The notes under the pieces were generated by a model that was given only the letters and a program-made list of their open reading frames with translations, was not told where the DNA came from and made no database searches. DNA of 64,000 bases, taken from Bathynomus jamesi (taxonomy: Eukaryota; Arthropoda; Malacostraca; Isopoda; Cirolanidae). The stretch covers positions 410,001 through 474,000 of the forward strand of contig JAJOZX010002361.1 of the NCBI GenBank assembly GCA_023014485.1, written 5' to 3'. The position numbers and the translations under genes were made by a program. This document shows, piece by piece, positions 1-11,318 of the stretch (the first letter of the stretch is position 1; each line of letters begins with the position of its first letter).

Positions 1-263
1 ATTTAGCAATATAGCATTTTGAATATGGCGCCTTTTTGCGTGTATAAACTAGCTAATCCTCTCTTGCTTGGTTTCTTCAACTAAAGCAAATTAAATAGAT
101 GATCTAAATATGTTTTCTTCGGTCTTATCTCACGCAACAGAAATAATAAAGCTCTTTCTTACCCTTTTCACAAGTATTTTTAATAATTTTTATTAAGTTA
201 ATTATTGATTAATTAGAAAATTCATCATTCATCACTTTTTGCCAAAAATTATTATTATTTTTA

Positions 264-475
264 AATGCAGGAAGGAGGGGCCAAGGGAAAATGCACGCAA
301 AAACGCCCCTCCCATAGAAGAAAAGAGCCAAAATCAAAGTCCAGGGTTTTCGAGATGCCTAGACACTCTGCATTTGAAAGATGGGAAGCCATACACAGGA
401 GGAAAGATGGATTGAGGAAGATTGTTCCAGAGTTGACCATGCTCTAGTTGAGGAGATCGATCAGGTGTACTAATT
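264..475 (-). mobile_element. LINE 3'-end fragment (same family as 49916-52524 and 60838-63170)
   Basis: Read on the minus strand this stretch matches, by eye, the 3' ends of the two larger LINE copies at 49.9 kb and 60.8 kb. All three share the block around TGCAGGAAGGAGGGGCCAAG, then the 'cgcaaaaacgc' and 'ctctgcatttgaaag' blocks. Only the 3' terminus is left, as expected of a severely 5'-truncated copy made by target-primed reverse transcription. The open frame crossing it on the plus strand is not a gene. Bases 1-263 and 476-850 are AT-rich and show nothing recognisable. Confidence 0.75.
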
Positions 476-850
476 GGGACCTTATATTAATTTACTTAAT
501 TCAATAATACTTTAAATCAATAAAACTGTATTTAATTAAGTTTTGTTAATTATTTTTAAAAAAATTACAGTGATCAACAAAGCTTTTGTCCTTTTAATAA
601 ATGGGGGTGATTCGTATGTTCTTTATTAAGCTGATTACGAAAATTAAAGCAGATTTTTTTCTATCATCCACAGTTTTTGAGGGATTTGCAATTTAAAACC
701 TTTTGAAATCGAGATAGCAATCCTCAGTTTGCTTTATAATATAAGATTTATTGTTAGTCATTTATTTTGTATAAAATCTTTATTATTATTTATATTTACA
801 TGTTTATATATAATATGCATATATTTATTTAAGTATACTGCATATATACA

Positions 851-1150
851 CCTCGGTGGTGTAGTGGTTAGTGTCGCTGACTACGAAACCATCGGCCCCG
901 GGTTCGAGACCCGACGGCAGCCGGCGCGCAGCAAAACCCGCAGCAAAACCCAGCTGTTCATCCTTTCACACAATAAAGAAAGTGGTTGGTAGATAAATGG
1001 GTACCCTAGGTGGCCTAGTGGTTAAGACGTTGGGCTGCTGATGGGGCGTGGTTCGGATTCCACGTTAAACTGTAGGTCTAAGGTGGAGTGAAAAGCTTGA
1101 CCTTCGTCAGAATGAACAATTCGGGCGGAAGCTAACCAAAGGTTAGCCAA
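851..1150 (+). mobile_element. Dimeric tRNA-derived SINE (family A), copy 1
   Basis: The head has a good pol III A box (TGGTGTAGTGG) and B box (GGTTCGAGACC) with tRNA spacing. A linker ('cagctgttcatcctttc') leads to a second tRNA-like A box (TGGCCTAGTGG). The tail is shared by all copies: 'gtggttcggattccacgtt', 'ctgtaggtctaaggtggag', then 'gaccttcgtcagaatgaac'. The second half lacks its B-box segment: the sequence jumps from 'ggctgctg' to 'gtggttcgg'. Homologous copies lie at 1187, 23299, 24333, 54127 (minus) and 54759. Confidence 0.88.
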
Positions 1151-1186
1151 AGGTTATATATGAACCTAAACCTAAACTTTTGATGC

Positions 1187-1475
1187 GCCTCGGTGGTGCA
1201 GTAGTTAGCGTCGCTGACTACGAAACCATCGGCCCCGGGATCCAGACCCAGTGACAGCAAGCGCGCAGCAAAATCCAGCTGTTCATCCTTCCACGCAATG
1301 ACAAAAAATTGGTTGGTAGATAAATGGGTACCCTGGGTAACCTAGTGGTTAAGACGCTGGGCTGCTGGTGGCGCGTGGTTCGGATTCCACGTTAAACTGT
1401 AGGTCTAAGGTGGAGTGATAAGCTTGACCTTCGTCAGAATGAACAATTCGGGCGGAAACAAAACCAAGATTAACC
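1187..1475 (+). mobile_element. Dimeric tRNA-derived SINE (family A), copy 2
   Basis: Same architecture as copy 1 and lying just downstream in direct orientation. It has the head A box (TGGTGCAGTAG), a weak B box ('gggatccagacccag'), the linker, the second A-box half and the conserved tail ending at 'gaacaattcgggcggaa'. It shows the same internal deletion after 'ggctgctg'. Its 3' end ('aaccaagattaaccaag') runs directly into a decayed coding relic. Confidence 0.85.
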
Positions 1476-1478
1476 AAG

Positions 1479-2250
1479 ATTAATGATGAATCTGATGATG
1501 AACCTGATGATGAATCTCGTAATGAACCTTTGGACAGACAAGATGACATGGATACACAATTTCAACCACCTTCATCGGATGAACCTCATTTAACTTTTTT
1601 GTCAGAATTAAATGATCTTGTCAGAGAGTTGAATCTATTTAAAAATCAGGCTGAGCTCTTAGGTTCCAGATCAAAAGGTTGGACTCTCTTACAAAAGACT
1701 GTAAAAATATCATTCCGTAGGCGTCAGACACACTTCACATCGTTTTTCTCTATGGAAAGTGATTTGGTGCATTGTAATGATGTGAACGCTCTCATGGAGG
1801 CACTTGGTCGAGAGGACAATCCTAATGAATAGAGGCTTTTTGTCGATTCATCAAAGTTGAGTTTGAAATCTGTACTATTGCACAACGGTAATGTATATCC
1901 TTCGGTTCCAATTGCGCTACTTGGAAATACTTTTGAAATATATTAACTATGATAAACACTCCTGGAATATCTGTGGTTGATCTAAAAGTGATTGCACTTC
2001 TCCTGGATTTCTATATCTAAAACAGAAGTTCCCGAGAATCAGCGAAGCGAAAGTCAAAGAAGGCATTTTTGTGGGCCCACAGATCAGAGAAGTGATGAAA
2101 AGACATTGCATTTGATGAGTCTTTGAATAAGGTTGAAAGAACAGCATGGAAATTTTAAAGAAGTGACTACGAATTTCCTCGGCAGCGTCAAATCAGAAAA
2201 TTATGTTTACCTGTTGGACCAAATGCTTAGTGCTTACCTGCTTACCCGCA
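1479..2250 (+). pseudogene. Decayed TE-associated protein relic (family not named)
   Basis: An open stretch at 1530-1832 (100 codons) encodes an acidic segment, then residues around 'LNDLVRELNLFKNQAELLGS'. A frame change follows, then 'SSKLSLKSVLLHNGNVY' near 1850-1890. Further fragments appear at about 2030-2220 ('GIFVGPQIREVMKR', 'VTTNFLGSVKSENY') in other frames. This order resembles an uncharacterised single-exon protein that is multicopy in arthropod and cnidarian genomes and usually treated as TE-derived; that recognition is from memory. Several frameshifts and stops make it non-functional. No terminal repeats were found around it. Confidence 0.5.
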
Positions 2251-3951
2251 TTTCCTGCACTCCCACCTTTTTTTTTAAATTTTAATTAGTTGTCTCCCCA
2301 AACTTGATCATTTCCATTTAATTATTTGTCCAAAAGTGAGAAATTCAATAATGAGAATCTCAAAGGAGGAAATTCTCAAATAGATCCATTCCTATTCCCA
2401 TTGTATTGGACTTCCTACTTTAAATTAGAATTTTCATACAAAATACCCGTCGGGTACGCGTTTGTGTCACGGTCTCTTTTTACCTTCCCCGAAATTAGGA
2501 AACTTTTTTTTTTTCAAAATTTGGAATGCCAATTTCGACTCTTCTTATTCGCGGACTGTGAAGCGGAATGGAAATGACATTGTTGGGAAGTAATCTTAGA
2601 AAGAGCTGAAGAATCTAAACTTCAATTCAATTAGCGAAACATACGAGTGCAAATAATTGCACATGTACAGTAATGTATGAGGCCGGAACTGTACAAACAT
2701 TGAATGAATTTTGCACCGAACCTTACAGAAACCAGTTATTAAGGAAATGTTATACGCGAAAAAGTTTAACTTTAGTGTTTTTGGAATGTGGGTAATCGTT
2801 TCCAACGTTTAAGAATTCAAGTTATTTGGATTGTTTCTACACTTTTGAATGTTCAATCTTTAAAATTTTCTAAGATTTTTAGCCAAAAGATTGACTTGCT
2901 TATGATATGAGAGATAAAAGGGTTGAATATTATAGAATAAATCGTAGATTTAATAGGTCTCTAAAGTATATACTACACACATACACACACACACGCACAC
3001 GCACACACACACACACACACACACACTGAGATAGAGAGTGAAAAAGAAACTAAAGATTGACAGCCCTTTCGACGAGTAACCTAACTCCCTCTTCGTTCTT
3101 TGACTTGAACGAAGAGGCGAGGGTTACTGCTTGAAAGGCTTTTCTACTTTTACACATATCTTATATATGATCATCATCGCATAATTCTTCGCATGTCCGT
3201 CTGTGTGTCCGTCTGTCTGTCTCCTTTTCAGGTCCAAACGGCTGGACCGATTTTCATGAAACTTGGTGACAACACCCTCTGGGATCCCTGAATGTTTTTA
3301 GCAACTTTTTTTGTCACAGCCGGTGTCCCAAAACAAATTTTAAAATTTATCTCAATTTAGCCCCCTGGCCCCCCAAAAAAATTTGTATTCTATAACACGA
3401 AGCACTTAAATTTCAAGATTTTAACATTTTAGCCCATTGGTCTTGAGATGTGAAACTCAAAATTTTGATGGTTGCTTTCTTTCGTGAATTTGTGGTTCTT
3501 TTGGCTTTTCTGGCTTTTAGAAAAATATAAAATTTTATAGAAACATGGACTGGTGGCCTTCCCTATCATTAAGTAAACCAAGTCCCAACACGCTTCTACA
3601 ATTTCATACACTTTCGTGGAATGAAGAAAATCAAGTTGGTGAATAAATTTATAAAAGAATGTAGCCATCAAAATTTTTAGCTACGCATCGGAAGCAATGA
3701 TAAGTAAAAACAAAAATGTGCCAAGTTATTTGAAATTTAACTGCTTCGTGAGCTTCAAGTAAAATCTGTGAAGCTGCATTTAAAACTTAAGTGATTCGTG
3801 AGCTAATTTTAAATGTTAAACTGTAACTCGCTTAAAATTTTCTTAAAATAATTTTCATTACATTTTATTGCTTGATATTATGTAAAAAAATATTTAGGGA
3901 ATGCTCTGAAACGAAGAACCTTAAGGATTCAACATAAGAAAAAGGAACCCA
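2251..3951. other. Non-coding AT-rich stretch with microsatellite and hairpin
   Basis: No credible gene. It holds a CA-rich microsatellite (about 2972-3026) and an imperfect foldback at 3061-3141 whose inner arms are 'ccctcttcgttc' and 'gaacgaagaggcgaggg'. A block at 3225-3270 ('ggctggaccgattttcatg') resembles a dispersed sequence often seen in arthropod repeats. Around 3445-3560 the sequence is loosely similar to 15485-15600 on the far side of the Helitron. Confidence 0.5.
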
Positions 3952-4380
3952 TCACTTGGAAGAACTATCAAACAAACTGTAAGAAAGAAAGCCAGAAGTA
4001 CCAATAAAGATTATAGGCAAAAGGAACAGCACCAGAGTCTCATCGTGCTCAACGTGAAGATCCAGAGTGCAGAATGGAAGAACACCAACATAATACACAT
4101 TGTCACCGGGGTCTCGCCGTGAAGATCCAGAGTACATATTAGAACAACAACGTAATACAGTCTCACAGGGCTCGGCGTGAGAATTCTGAATATAGAACAA
4201 CAAAGGAACATACAAACCCATCAACGATACCGATTGGCACAATTAAAAACGGCATTAGCTCAGAAACGAAAAATTGGAGCGATATACATCACAAAATTCT
4301 TTAAAGAAGCTGACTATTTGGATTCTGTTAAGACTCAGTTGCTACTAAGTTTGTATAACTTTGGATGGGTGCTACTGTAG

Positions 4381-4520
4381 TATGCGGTCTACCGTTAAGT
4401 TTCTACTGTAGTATGCGGTCTACCGTTAAGTTTCTACTGTAGTATGCGGTCTACCGTTAAGTTTCTACTGTAGTATGCGGTCTACCGTTAAGTTTCTACT
4501 GTAGTATGCGGTCTACCGTT
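4381..4520. repeat. Tandem repeat, about 4.5 copies of a 31-bp unit
   Basis: The unit begins 'tatgcggtctaccgttaag' and recurs at 4381, 4412, 4443, 4474 and 4505 with no visible differences until the last truncated copy. The same motif occurs inverted at 4617-4645 and 4790-4830, so the array is an amplified part of the MITE's terminal inverted repeat. Confidence 0.95.
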
Positions 4521-4646
4521 CAAAATATTTAAAAGGAATTGAAAATGAATTGAAAGGAATTATAATTTAATTTACACAATTAAGGAATTATTAAAGAAGT
4601 TAAACATACTACTACCGCATACTTAACGGTAGACCGCATACTACAG

Positions 4647-4742
4647 TACGCCCTTGATGATTGGTTAGGTTAAGTCGTGATATTTTCGTTAGTTTTAACG
4701 AAAATATCACGACTTAACCTAACCAATCGTCAAGGGCGTACA
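4647..4742. repeat. Foldback palindrome, family FB copy 1
   Basis: Near-perfect palindrome with arms made of 'cgcccttgacgattggttag' (one variant base) plus 'gttaagtcgtgatattttcg', centred on 'ttagttttaa'. It is nested inside the MITE. The same core recurs at 22021, 26443, 30291, 35424, 52780 and 53001. Confidence 0.9.
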
Positions 4743-6585
4743 ATTAACCTAATAATAAAATAATAAGAATATAAGAAGCTATAATTAAAAGGTAGACCGC
4801 CGAATCGTAGGTAGACCGCATACTACAGTAGCACCCTTTGGATGAATTTGTGATAAATGTCATGCCTATTGCTGGAAAAAAGAATGACCTGGGTTTTGTT
4901 GAGAAAAAGGCAAGGTTAAAATCGATCTTTAGGAGATATACCCACAGTTGTTTCAAAATTTGTTCAAATACCGCTCATTCCTGCATAAAAATTTGACAAT
5001 ACAATAATACTTTGGCATTATCTATTATCTTGGCATTATCTATTGGTGTAGGGGAGCATCAGATGCCCGGTTTCAGTCTGGTGTTCAAAATCCAAGGAAA
5101 GGTTTATCATTTCATTGGATCTTTGCTACCAGAAGACAATGTGGGTGTTCCTAAGTTTGCACAAATATTTTTTGATTATTGCACAATGACAACCTGGAGC
5201 CAGCAATAATTTGTTCACTGGAGGAGTGGCCACATCAAAACAGTCCTTATATTACATCATTCAAATCTGCGTTAGATCTCTTACAAACAGGAGAAGAAGT
5301 CAAAGTTATCTTGAATGCAAACAAGAGACTGGATAGTGTACATATTCGACGACGCAATCTTCCTACTGCAAGTAAAGTGGCTGTTATTATGCCAGGTGAT
5401 CACATAGACAATCTTGATGCTATACTGCATGCGCGTGAAGGTCTCAAACGTATAAATGAAGTACGTCGCAGTTATGATCCATTACACTCACACTATGTAA
5501 TCTTATTTCCCTACGGTAAAGATGGATTTGCCAGATTTCGTTCACAAGTAAAACGAACAGATAGATTCTTCATTCATGTGCTGAAGAGTTTAAGACTTAC
5601 GCAGCAGTTTGCATGTGATCAGTATGCCAAGGCAGAATCTGCAAGACGACGCTGAGCCAGGATGCACCAAAGAGAAATCACGCAGAAAAGTATCGGGGAT
5701 TGCTCAATGCGGTGGACCACAATGATGAATTACAAGCTGAAACAAAGATTATATTGATTCCTACTATTTACGGTTCTCCATGTTGCTATGTGCATTCGTA
5801 AGATCATTTGGAAAGCCGGATCTTTTTATAACTTTTACTTGCAATCCACGTTAGCCCAAAATAGTAAAATCACTTTTCCCTGATGAGCAACCCAGTGAAA
5901 GACCAGATATTACAACCAGAGTTTTTCACATCAAACTCCGAGAGCTCTTGAAAGACTTGACCAAGAATGGAATTCTTTGTAAAGTGAATGGCTATTTTGC
6001 AATGAAAGAAAATCAGAATCAAGGACTGCCCCATTGTCATATACTGCTGATTATGACTGAAGAAGGTAAGCCCAAAGAACGGATAACATCAGTCCAATTG
6101 TTTCCGCATAATTTCCAGACAAGAATACAAATCCAACTCTCTATGAAATAATCACCCGAAACAACATTCATTGACCTTGCGGCAAGATCACCCTGAATCC
6201 TCCGTGCATGTCTGGCGATAGGTCAGATCGAAAACGTGAGTGGATTTCCCTAAAAGGTATATGGAGAACACAGTCGTAACTGGTTTTACAGTACATACCT
6301 AGAATATCGCCAGCGATCTCCTGATCATGGAGGAAATAAGCACAGACTGAAAGTACGTGTTCAAGATTATGAGGTTGACAATGTATAGATGGTTCCATAC
6401 AGTCCCTATCTCTTGATCAAGTATAATGCACACATAAACGTAGAAGTTGTTTACTCGGTATCTTCTATGAAATACCTGTACAAACATGTCGCCAAAGAGA
6501 AATTTTTGCAATGATTTTAGTCTTTGTCAGGCCATCAATCCAGTGCAATTTTGGGAACAGCACAAACAATTTTTAATGGTAGATC

Positions 6586-6983
6586 TGTGGGGCCGCGCAG
6601 TTAATTTTCCGCATTTATATTATTTTTATATTAGTTACCGACAAACCAATTTTGCGCGTTACCAAATTGTATATATTTTATCATTGTGTAATTTTAAGAA
6701 TCATATATAATCTTTATAAATAAGTATTGTACATAAATTTATATATATATATTTAATTAATTCAGCTGTATATAAATAACAAAATCTTCTGTAAAAACCT
6801 CAGCCAACCAAGAACTCAATAAACTCTGAAAACGACCGGCTTTTCCTTCAAGACGCCAACCCAAACGACGAGAAGAGGACACGAGAGGCCCCTAAAAGAG
6901 ATACCCAACAAAGCGATAGCTGCCTCTCGTATCCTTCATTCTTCCCGGCAACTACAAGTAGTACCAAGAAGGAACCAGCTACA
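6586..6983 (+). repeat. 5' LTR (398 bp)
   Basis: Begins TGTGGGGCCGCGC and ends AACCAGCTACA; it matches 11130-12993 once the mariner is removed. An AATAAA at about 6818-6823 ('ctcaataaactc') is a candidate polyadenylation signal within the LTR. Confidence 0.93.
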
Positions 6984-6985
6984 AT

Positions 6986-7003
6986 TGGTGACCCCGGAGT
7001 GAC
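6986..7003 (+). promoter_or_regulatory. tRNA primer-binding site
   Basis: TGGTGACCCCGGAGTGAC begins 2 nt after the 5' LTR and starts with TGG, complementary to the CCA end of a tRNA. The second Gypsy element (45.98 kb, minus strand) has the same first 15 bases at the same place. The primer tRNA is not identified. Confidence 0.8.
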
Positions 7004-7135
7004 CCGAAGCAGCCAGCGGAAGCAGCATCCTTCAGTCGCCGGGCGGAACAAACCGAAGCCACGCCTCTTCGCCGCCCACCCGTAGTAGCCGGTCGGAACC
7101 AAAGCAGCAGCAGACCCGAATTACATTCCCGCAAG

Positions 7136-7876
7136 ATGGAATCTGTTGAATCAGGAGTGCACCATGTCACCATCAAGCCACCCACGTTCTCTGAAGCGTC
7201 GGCCGCAGGATGGTTCTCCATCATGGAGGCACAATTCCACATTTCCAGAATAACATCCGAAGAGACCAAATTTTTCCATGTTCTAGCCTCGTTACCCCCC
7301 GAAGTCGTCTCACGAATTTCAGCAGCAACTCTCTCCAACAAGTCGTACACCGATTTAAAAGAAGAAATCGTGAGTCATTACGAAAAGACGAAGCCAGAAC
7401 TCTTCGAACGACTCATCTCCAACACTCCTCTCACTGGAAAGCCCTCCCAATTCCTTCAAGATATCCACCAAACGGCACTGAAGGTGGGCGTCAGCGATGA
7501 TTTGGTGAAGCATAAATTCATCCAGGCGCTCCCATCCTCAATAGCGCCCGTCGTAGCAGCACAAAAGGAGCTGACGCTAACTCAACTCGGCAAACTAGCC
7601 GATGAGTTAATACCGTTCGCTCAACAAAGCTGCTACGCGGCGCCAACGTCAACTCGAGCCAATACAAGCCCAAGAACGAATATCCCCATCGGCCTAAAAC
7701 CCTTCAGCGAGAATCAGCGGCCGGTGGTGTGCCGCGCGCACCTTTATTATGGCCCCCAAGCAAGGACCTGCAGGCCATGGTGCAAGTGGCCAAATAAAGA
7801 TGACGCCAAGCTGCTCCCCTCGTCACGCCCAAATTCAAGATCTTCCTCACCATCAAGAGAAACGTCGGAAAACTAG
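7136..7876 (+). CDS. gag: Gag polyprotein of the Ty3/Gypsy element
   Basis: The 246-codon frame starts with an ATG 152 bp after the LTR. It looks like a retrotransposon capsid/nucleocapsid precursor that would package element RNA in cytoplasmic particles. Residues about 12-170 are capsid-like ('[18 protein letters not shown]', '[16 protein letters not shown]', a motif pattern common in arthropod Gypsy Gag). A cysteine/histidine knuckle-like segment, '[18 protein letters not shown]', lies near residue 200. It ends TAG at 7874-7876. The pol frame is open from 7804, so the two overlap by about 70 nt in a -1 relationship, and Gag-Pol could arise by -1 frameshifting. 'GGAAAAC' at 7867-7873 is a possible but non-canonical slip site. 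Confidence 0.85.
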   Translation: MESVESGVHHVTIKPPTFSEASAAGWFSIMEAQFHISRITSEETKFFHVLASLPPEVVSRISAATLSNKSYTDLKEEIVSHYEKTKPELFERLISNTPLTGKPSQFLQDIHQTALKVGVSDDLVKHKFIQALPSSIAPVVAAQKELTLTQLGKLADELIPFAQQSCYAAPTSTRANTSPRTNIPIGLKPFSENQRPVVCRAHLYYGPQARTCRPWCKWPNKDDAKLLPSSRPNSRSSSPSRETSEN

Positions 7877-7887
7877 ATAAGCAGGCT

Positions 7888-10854
7888 GTGATTAACGCGA
7901 CGTCCGGCCTGCCGCTGATCTCAGTCGCAGCTCGCATCGCCAGTCTGAAGGTCAATTTTATCATTGACACAGGAGCGAGCATCTCAATTTTACCACCAAC
8001 TTGTGTCAATGATTGTCAACTCCACCCAACCGCAGTAAAGATTTCCACCGCAAACGGTCAGCCGCTCGAAATATTCGGAGAAGTAACACTGGACATATCA
8101 ATTCCTAAATTACGAAGAATATTCAGGTGGCCATTCGTCGTCGCCCAAGTCTCCAGTCCACTTCTCGGCGCCGATTTTCTATCCCATTATGACATCCTTG
8201 TGGACTGCAAGCATGGCATTTTGAAGGATAGAGCAACAACTCTTCAAGCCACTACTAAACCTGTGCAATCCAAAGACCTTCACCTCATCAATATTAACCC
8301 TACCGACAAATTACCTCAAGAAATCAGGAACCTGCTTGACAAGTACTCCTCACTACTGAAACCAGCTCAACCGCAGAAAGTTTCCACCAACACTGTCAAG
8401 CATACCATCGACACTGGCAGCGCACCACCAGTGTTTGCAAGCCCTCGACGTCTTCCACCCGATAAATTATCCTCAGCTAAGGCTACTTTCAACAACTTAC
8501 TTCAAGATGGAATTATAGAACCCTCAAAATCACCATGGGCCTCACCGTTACACCTCGTTCCGAAGAAGATACCAGGCGAATGGCGGGCGTGTGGTGATTA
8601 TAGAAGCCTAAACGCTGTCACGAAACCGGACAGATATCCACTTCCTCATATAAGAAGTCTGTCAACATCTCTGCACGGAAAATCATGCTTTAGCAAAATC
8701 GATCTAGTCAGAGCATATCACCAAATTCCAGTCCACCCAGAAGATATCGAGAAAACGGCTATAACAACTCCATTTGGTTTATTTCAGTATTTATACATGC
8801 CATTTGGTTTAAGAAACGCCCCTGCAACATTTCAACGCTTCATGGATACAATTTTCAGAGGAGTTGACTGCGTATTTGTGTATCTCGACGATATTTTAGT
8901 CCATTCAAATAACGCAGTTGACCATTTGAAAGACTTAGAACGCGTATTCAAGATCCTTCAAGAACACAATTTAAGAATTTCCTTAGAAAAATGCATATTT
9001 CAGCAATCCAAAATTGAATTTCTGGGTCATGAAGTTTCCCCAGCAGGCATTCGTCCTCCTGTAAACAAAGTCTCCGAAATTCAAGATATTCCCCAACCGC
9101 AAGATTACCAAAGCCTCAGAAGATTCCTAGGAATGACGGGATTCTATCGCCATATGATACCCCGTTACGCCGATTTAGTCTCACCTTTAAGTGAAATCGT
9201 CAGAACTCAAGTCAAAAGCAAAAGTCTACAGTGGAACGACGAAGCAATTCAAGCCTTTCAAGATGTCAAGGATGCACTACGGAACGCCGTTACGCTTTGT
9301 CATCCTCTTCCATCAAGCTCAATCCTTCATTTAGTTACGGACTGCTCACAAATAGCAGCTGGAGCAGTTCTTCATCAAATAATCGACAGCACACCAGTTC
9401 CCATCGCCTTCTTTTCCAAGAAATTAACTACAACTCAGCAAGCGTACGCCGCATACGATAGAGAATTACTCGCAGCATACCTAGCCGTCCTGCATTTCCG
9501 TCAATTTTTAGAAGGTCGTCAAGTAATACTCTTCACGGATCACAAACCGATGGTTTCTGCCTACAAGAGTCCCTTACGAGCCAAGACAGACCGACAACAA
9601 CGTCATTGGTCTGCCATCACGGAATACGTATGCGATGTAATACATATCTGTGGATCCGAAAACGTCGTAGCGGACTGCCTTTCACGCAACGTAAACGCAG
9701 TACATATCGACGCTTTCGATTTATCAGCAATCGCGGAATCTCAACAAAAAGATCAAGAAACGCAAGAATTTCTCCCACGTCTCAAGCCGTTCCCGTTTCC
9801 AGAAAATACAACTTTATATTGCGATACATCCACGCCATATCCCCGTCCTTTTGTTCCCAAGCAGCATCGATCTTCCATCTTCAATCAATTTCATAATATT
9901 TCTCATCCAGGCATCAAGCAATCACTTCGTATCATTAAATCAAGATACTTTTGGCCCTCAATGAATAAGGATATTCGAACTTGGTCCCGAAATTGTGAAT
10001 CATGTCAATCCTCAAAAATTTCTCGCCATACAAAATCAGAAATAACCCCCTTCGATTTACCAAGTTCAAGATTTGAAACGGTACATATCGACATCGTCGG
10101 TCCCTTACCGCCAACCACTTTGCCCGGTCAAACATATCCTTCCCCATATAGATATCTCCTAACCTGCATCGATCGTGCCACAAGATGGATAGAAGCATAT
10201 CCTCTGATTGATACTACAGCCACATCAATAGCACACGCATTTCTCGATGTATGGATTTCAAGATTTGGTGTACCACTGCAAGTCATAACGGACCGCGGAT
10301 CCCAATTCGAATCCGAACTCTTTAGGGAACTCTCAGCTCTCATCGGATTTCACCGACTAAGAACTTTGTCGTATCGCCCTCAGACCAACGGAATAATTGA
10401 AAGATCTCATCGCACCATCAAGACAGCAATCATCGCTCGAAAACAAGATTGGCTCCCCGCTTTACCCATAGTTCTCCTTGGTTTACGCAGTCTCCCCAAC
10501 GAATCGGGTTATTCACCGTTCACCACCGTCACCGGAACCACCCTATTATGCCCGAGGCCAATGATCGCCAATTCGTCGTCAAAATCCAATTCAAAATTCA
10601 TCTCCGAATTAGCCAAGAAAATGACGCAAATCGATTTCGCCCAACTCTCTCAAGGAAACATTCACTCAGCCCCCAAATCATTCATTCCATCGGAACTCCA
10701 CAAATCAAGCCACGTATGGGTACGCATCGACCGCGTTCGAAAACCATTCGAGGCACCATATCAAGGACCTTTCCGTGTTCTCGAACGCCACGATAAGTAC
10801 TTCGTAATAGAAAAAACAACGGATCATCAGAAGCCATTTCAATTAATCGTTTAA
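7888..10854 (+). CDS. pol: Pol polyprotein (PR-RT-RH-IN), Ty3/Gypsy
   Basis: The 988-codon frame has no ATG start: the frame is open from 7804 and 7888 is a GTG, so expression as a Gag-Pol fusion by -1 frameshift is likely. Aspartic protease motif 'FIIDTGAS' at about residue 25; RT with 'ACGDYRSLN' and catalytic 'YLDDIL' at 332-337; RNase H with '[12 protein letters not shown]' and 'DHKPM' near 550; integrase zinc-binding HHCC at about 670-706; DDE core with 'VHIDIVGPL' (~732), '[10 protein letters not shown]' (~801) and 'NGIIERSHR' (~836). At about 10815 the C-terminus leaves frame: '[10 protein letters not shown]', a usual integrase C-terminal motif, continues in another frame to about 11093. 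A small indel has therefore probably broken the tail. All catalytic residues are present. Confidence 0.9.
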   Translation: MINATSGLPLISVAARIASLKVNFIIDTGASISILPPTCVNDCQLHPTAVKISTANGQPLEIFGEVTLDISIPKLRRIFRWPFVVAQVSSPLLGADFLSHYDILVDCKHGILKDRATTLQATTKPVQSKDLHLININPTDKLPQEIRNLLDKYSSLLKPAQPQKVSTNTVKHTIDTGSAPPVFASPRRLPPDKLSSAKATFNNLLQDGIIEPSKSPWASPLHLVPKKIPGEWRACGDYRSLNAVTKPDRYPLPHIRSLSTSLHGKSCFSKIDLVRAYHQIPVHPEDIEKTAITTPFGLFQYLYMPFGLRNAPATFQRFMDTIFRGVDCVFVYLDDILVHSNNAVDHLKDLERVFKILQEHNLRISLEKCIFQQSKIEFLGHEVSPAGIRPPVNKVSEIQDIPQPQDYQSLRRFLGMTGFYRHMIPRYADLVSPLSEIVRTQVKSKSLQWNDEAIQAFQDVKDALRNAVTLCHPLPSSSILHLVTDCSQIAAGAVLHQIIDSTPVPIAFFSKKLTTTQQAYAAYDRELLAAYLAVLHFRQFLEGRQVILFTDHKPMVSAYKSPLRAKTDRQQRHWSAITEYVCDVIHICGSENVVADCLSRNVNAVHIDAFDLSAIAESQQKDQETQEFLPRLKPFPFPENTTLYCDTSTPYPRPFVPKQHRSSIFNQFHNISHPGIKQSLRIIKSRYFWPSMNKDIRTWSRNCESCQSSKISRHTKSEITPFDLPSSRFETVHIDIVGPLPPTTLPGQTYPSPYRYLLTCIDRATRWIEAYPLIDTTATSIAHAFLDVWISRFGVPLQVITDRGSQFESELFRELSALIGFHRLRTLSYRPQTNGIIERSHRTIKTAIIARKQDWLPALPIVLLGLRSLPNESGYSPFTTVTGTTLLCPRPMIANSSSKSNSKFISELAKKMTQIDFAQLSQGNIHSAPKSFIPSELHKSSHVWVRIDRVRKPFEAPYQGPFRVLERHDKYFVIEKTTDHQKPFQLIV

Positions 10855-11318
10855 AACCGGCGTATATAGTTTCAGGTCCCACACAGGTACCGGGCGCACA
10901 ATCGGACGACATCGGATCGGAGAAAAAGCACGCAAGGAAAAAGGACGATGGAGGACGCACCTCGGAGGTAGCAAATACAGACCTCAGGACGAGCGCGCAG
11001 GACAACGCAACAACCGGAAACGAGGCCGACCGAGGATCAACGCGAGCTGGACGAAGGATCCGATTCAAATCAAGACCCGAATATTTCTACTTTTGATATA
11101 CGTGCTCCGCTTCTCGGGGTGGGCAGTAGTGTGGGGCCGCGCAGTTAATTTTCCGCATTTATATTATTTTCATATTAGTTACCGACAAACCAATTTTGCG
11201 CGTTACCAAATTGTATATATTTTATCATTGTGTAATTTTAAGAATCATATCTAATCTTTATAAATAAGTATTGTACATAAATTTATATATATATTTTTAA
11301 TTAATTCAGCTGTATATA

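Larger units (their letters stand above)
4368..4836. mobile_element. MITE with 31-bp subrepeats and 7-8 bp target duplication
   Basis: Inverted termini GGGTGCTACTG / CAGTAGCACCC are flanked by TTTGGAT(G) at 4360-4367 and again at 4837-4844. The left end carries five tandem 31-bp units (see 4381-4520); the right end has about one unit in inverted orientation. It interrupts the Helitron coding frame and has no coding capacity. A nested palindrome lies at 4647-4742. A duplication of 7-8 bp would fit a hAT- or Mutator-type transposase; the family is not determined. Confidence 0.82.
3952..6581 (+). pseudogene. Helitron Rep (HUH endonuclease) portion, broken
   Basis: This would nick and ligate DNA during rolling-circle transposition. 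Pieces in order: a charged N-terminus at 4177-4367 ending '...LLLSLYNFG', interrupted by the MITE; 'KIQGKVYHFIGSLLPEDN' at 5080-5150; an open 158-codon stretch at 5179-5655 with 'QFACDQYAKAESARRR', the end of the Helitron_like_N domain; 'NQGLPHCHILLIM' at about 6020-6055, containing the HxH metal-binding motif; and 'MKYLYKHVAKEK' near 6468-6503, matching the catalytic tyrosine region. Frameshifts and stops lie between these pieces. The reading frame runs directly into the LTR element at 6586. Confidence 0.8.

Noticed and set aside
265..447. 60-codon basic protein on the plus strand
   Set aside because: It is the antisense of a LINE 3' end shared with two larger copies.
851..1150. Functional tRNA genes in the SINE heads
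   Set aside because: A and B boxes are good, but stems are degenerate, the sequence continues into a common tail without a terminator, and six dispersed copies exist.
4381..4520. Regular 31-bp repeats as a CRISPR array
   Set aside because: Units are head-to-tail with no spacers, within a eukaryotic MITE.
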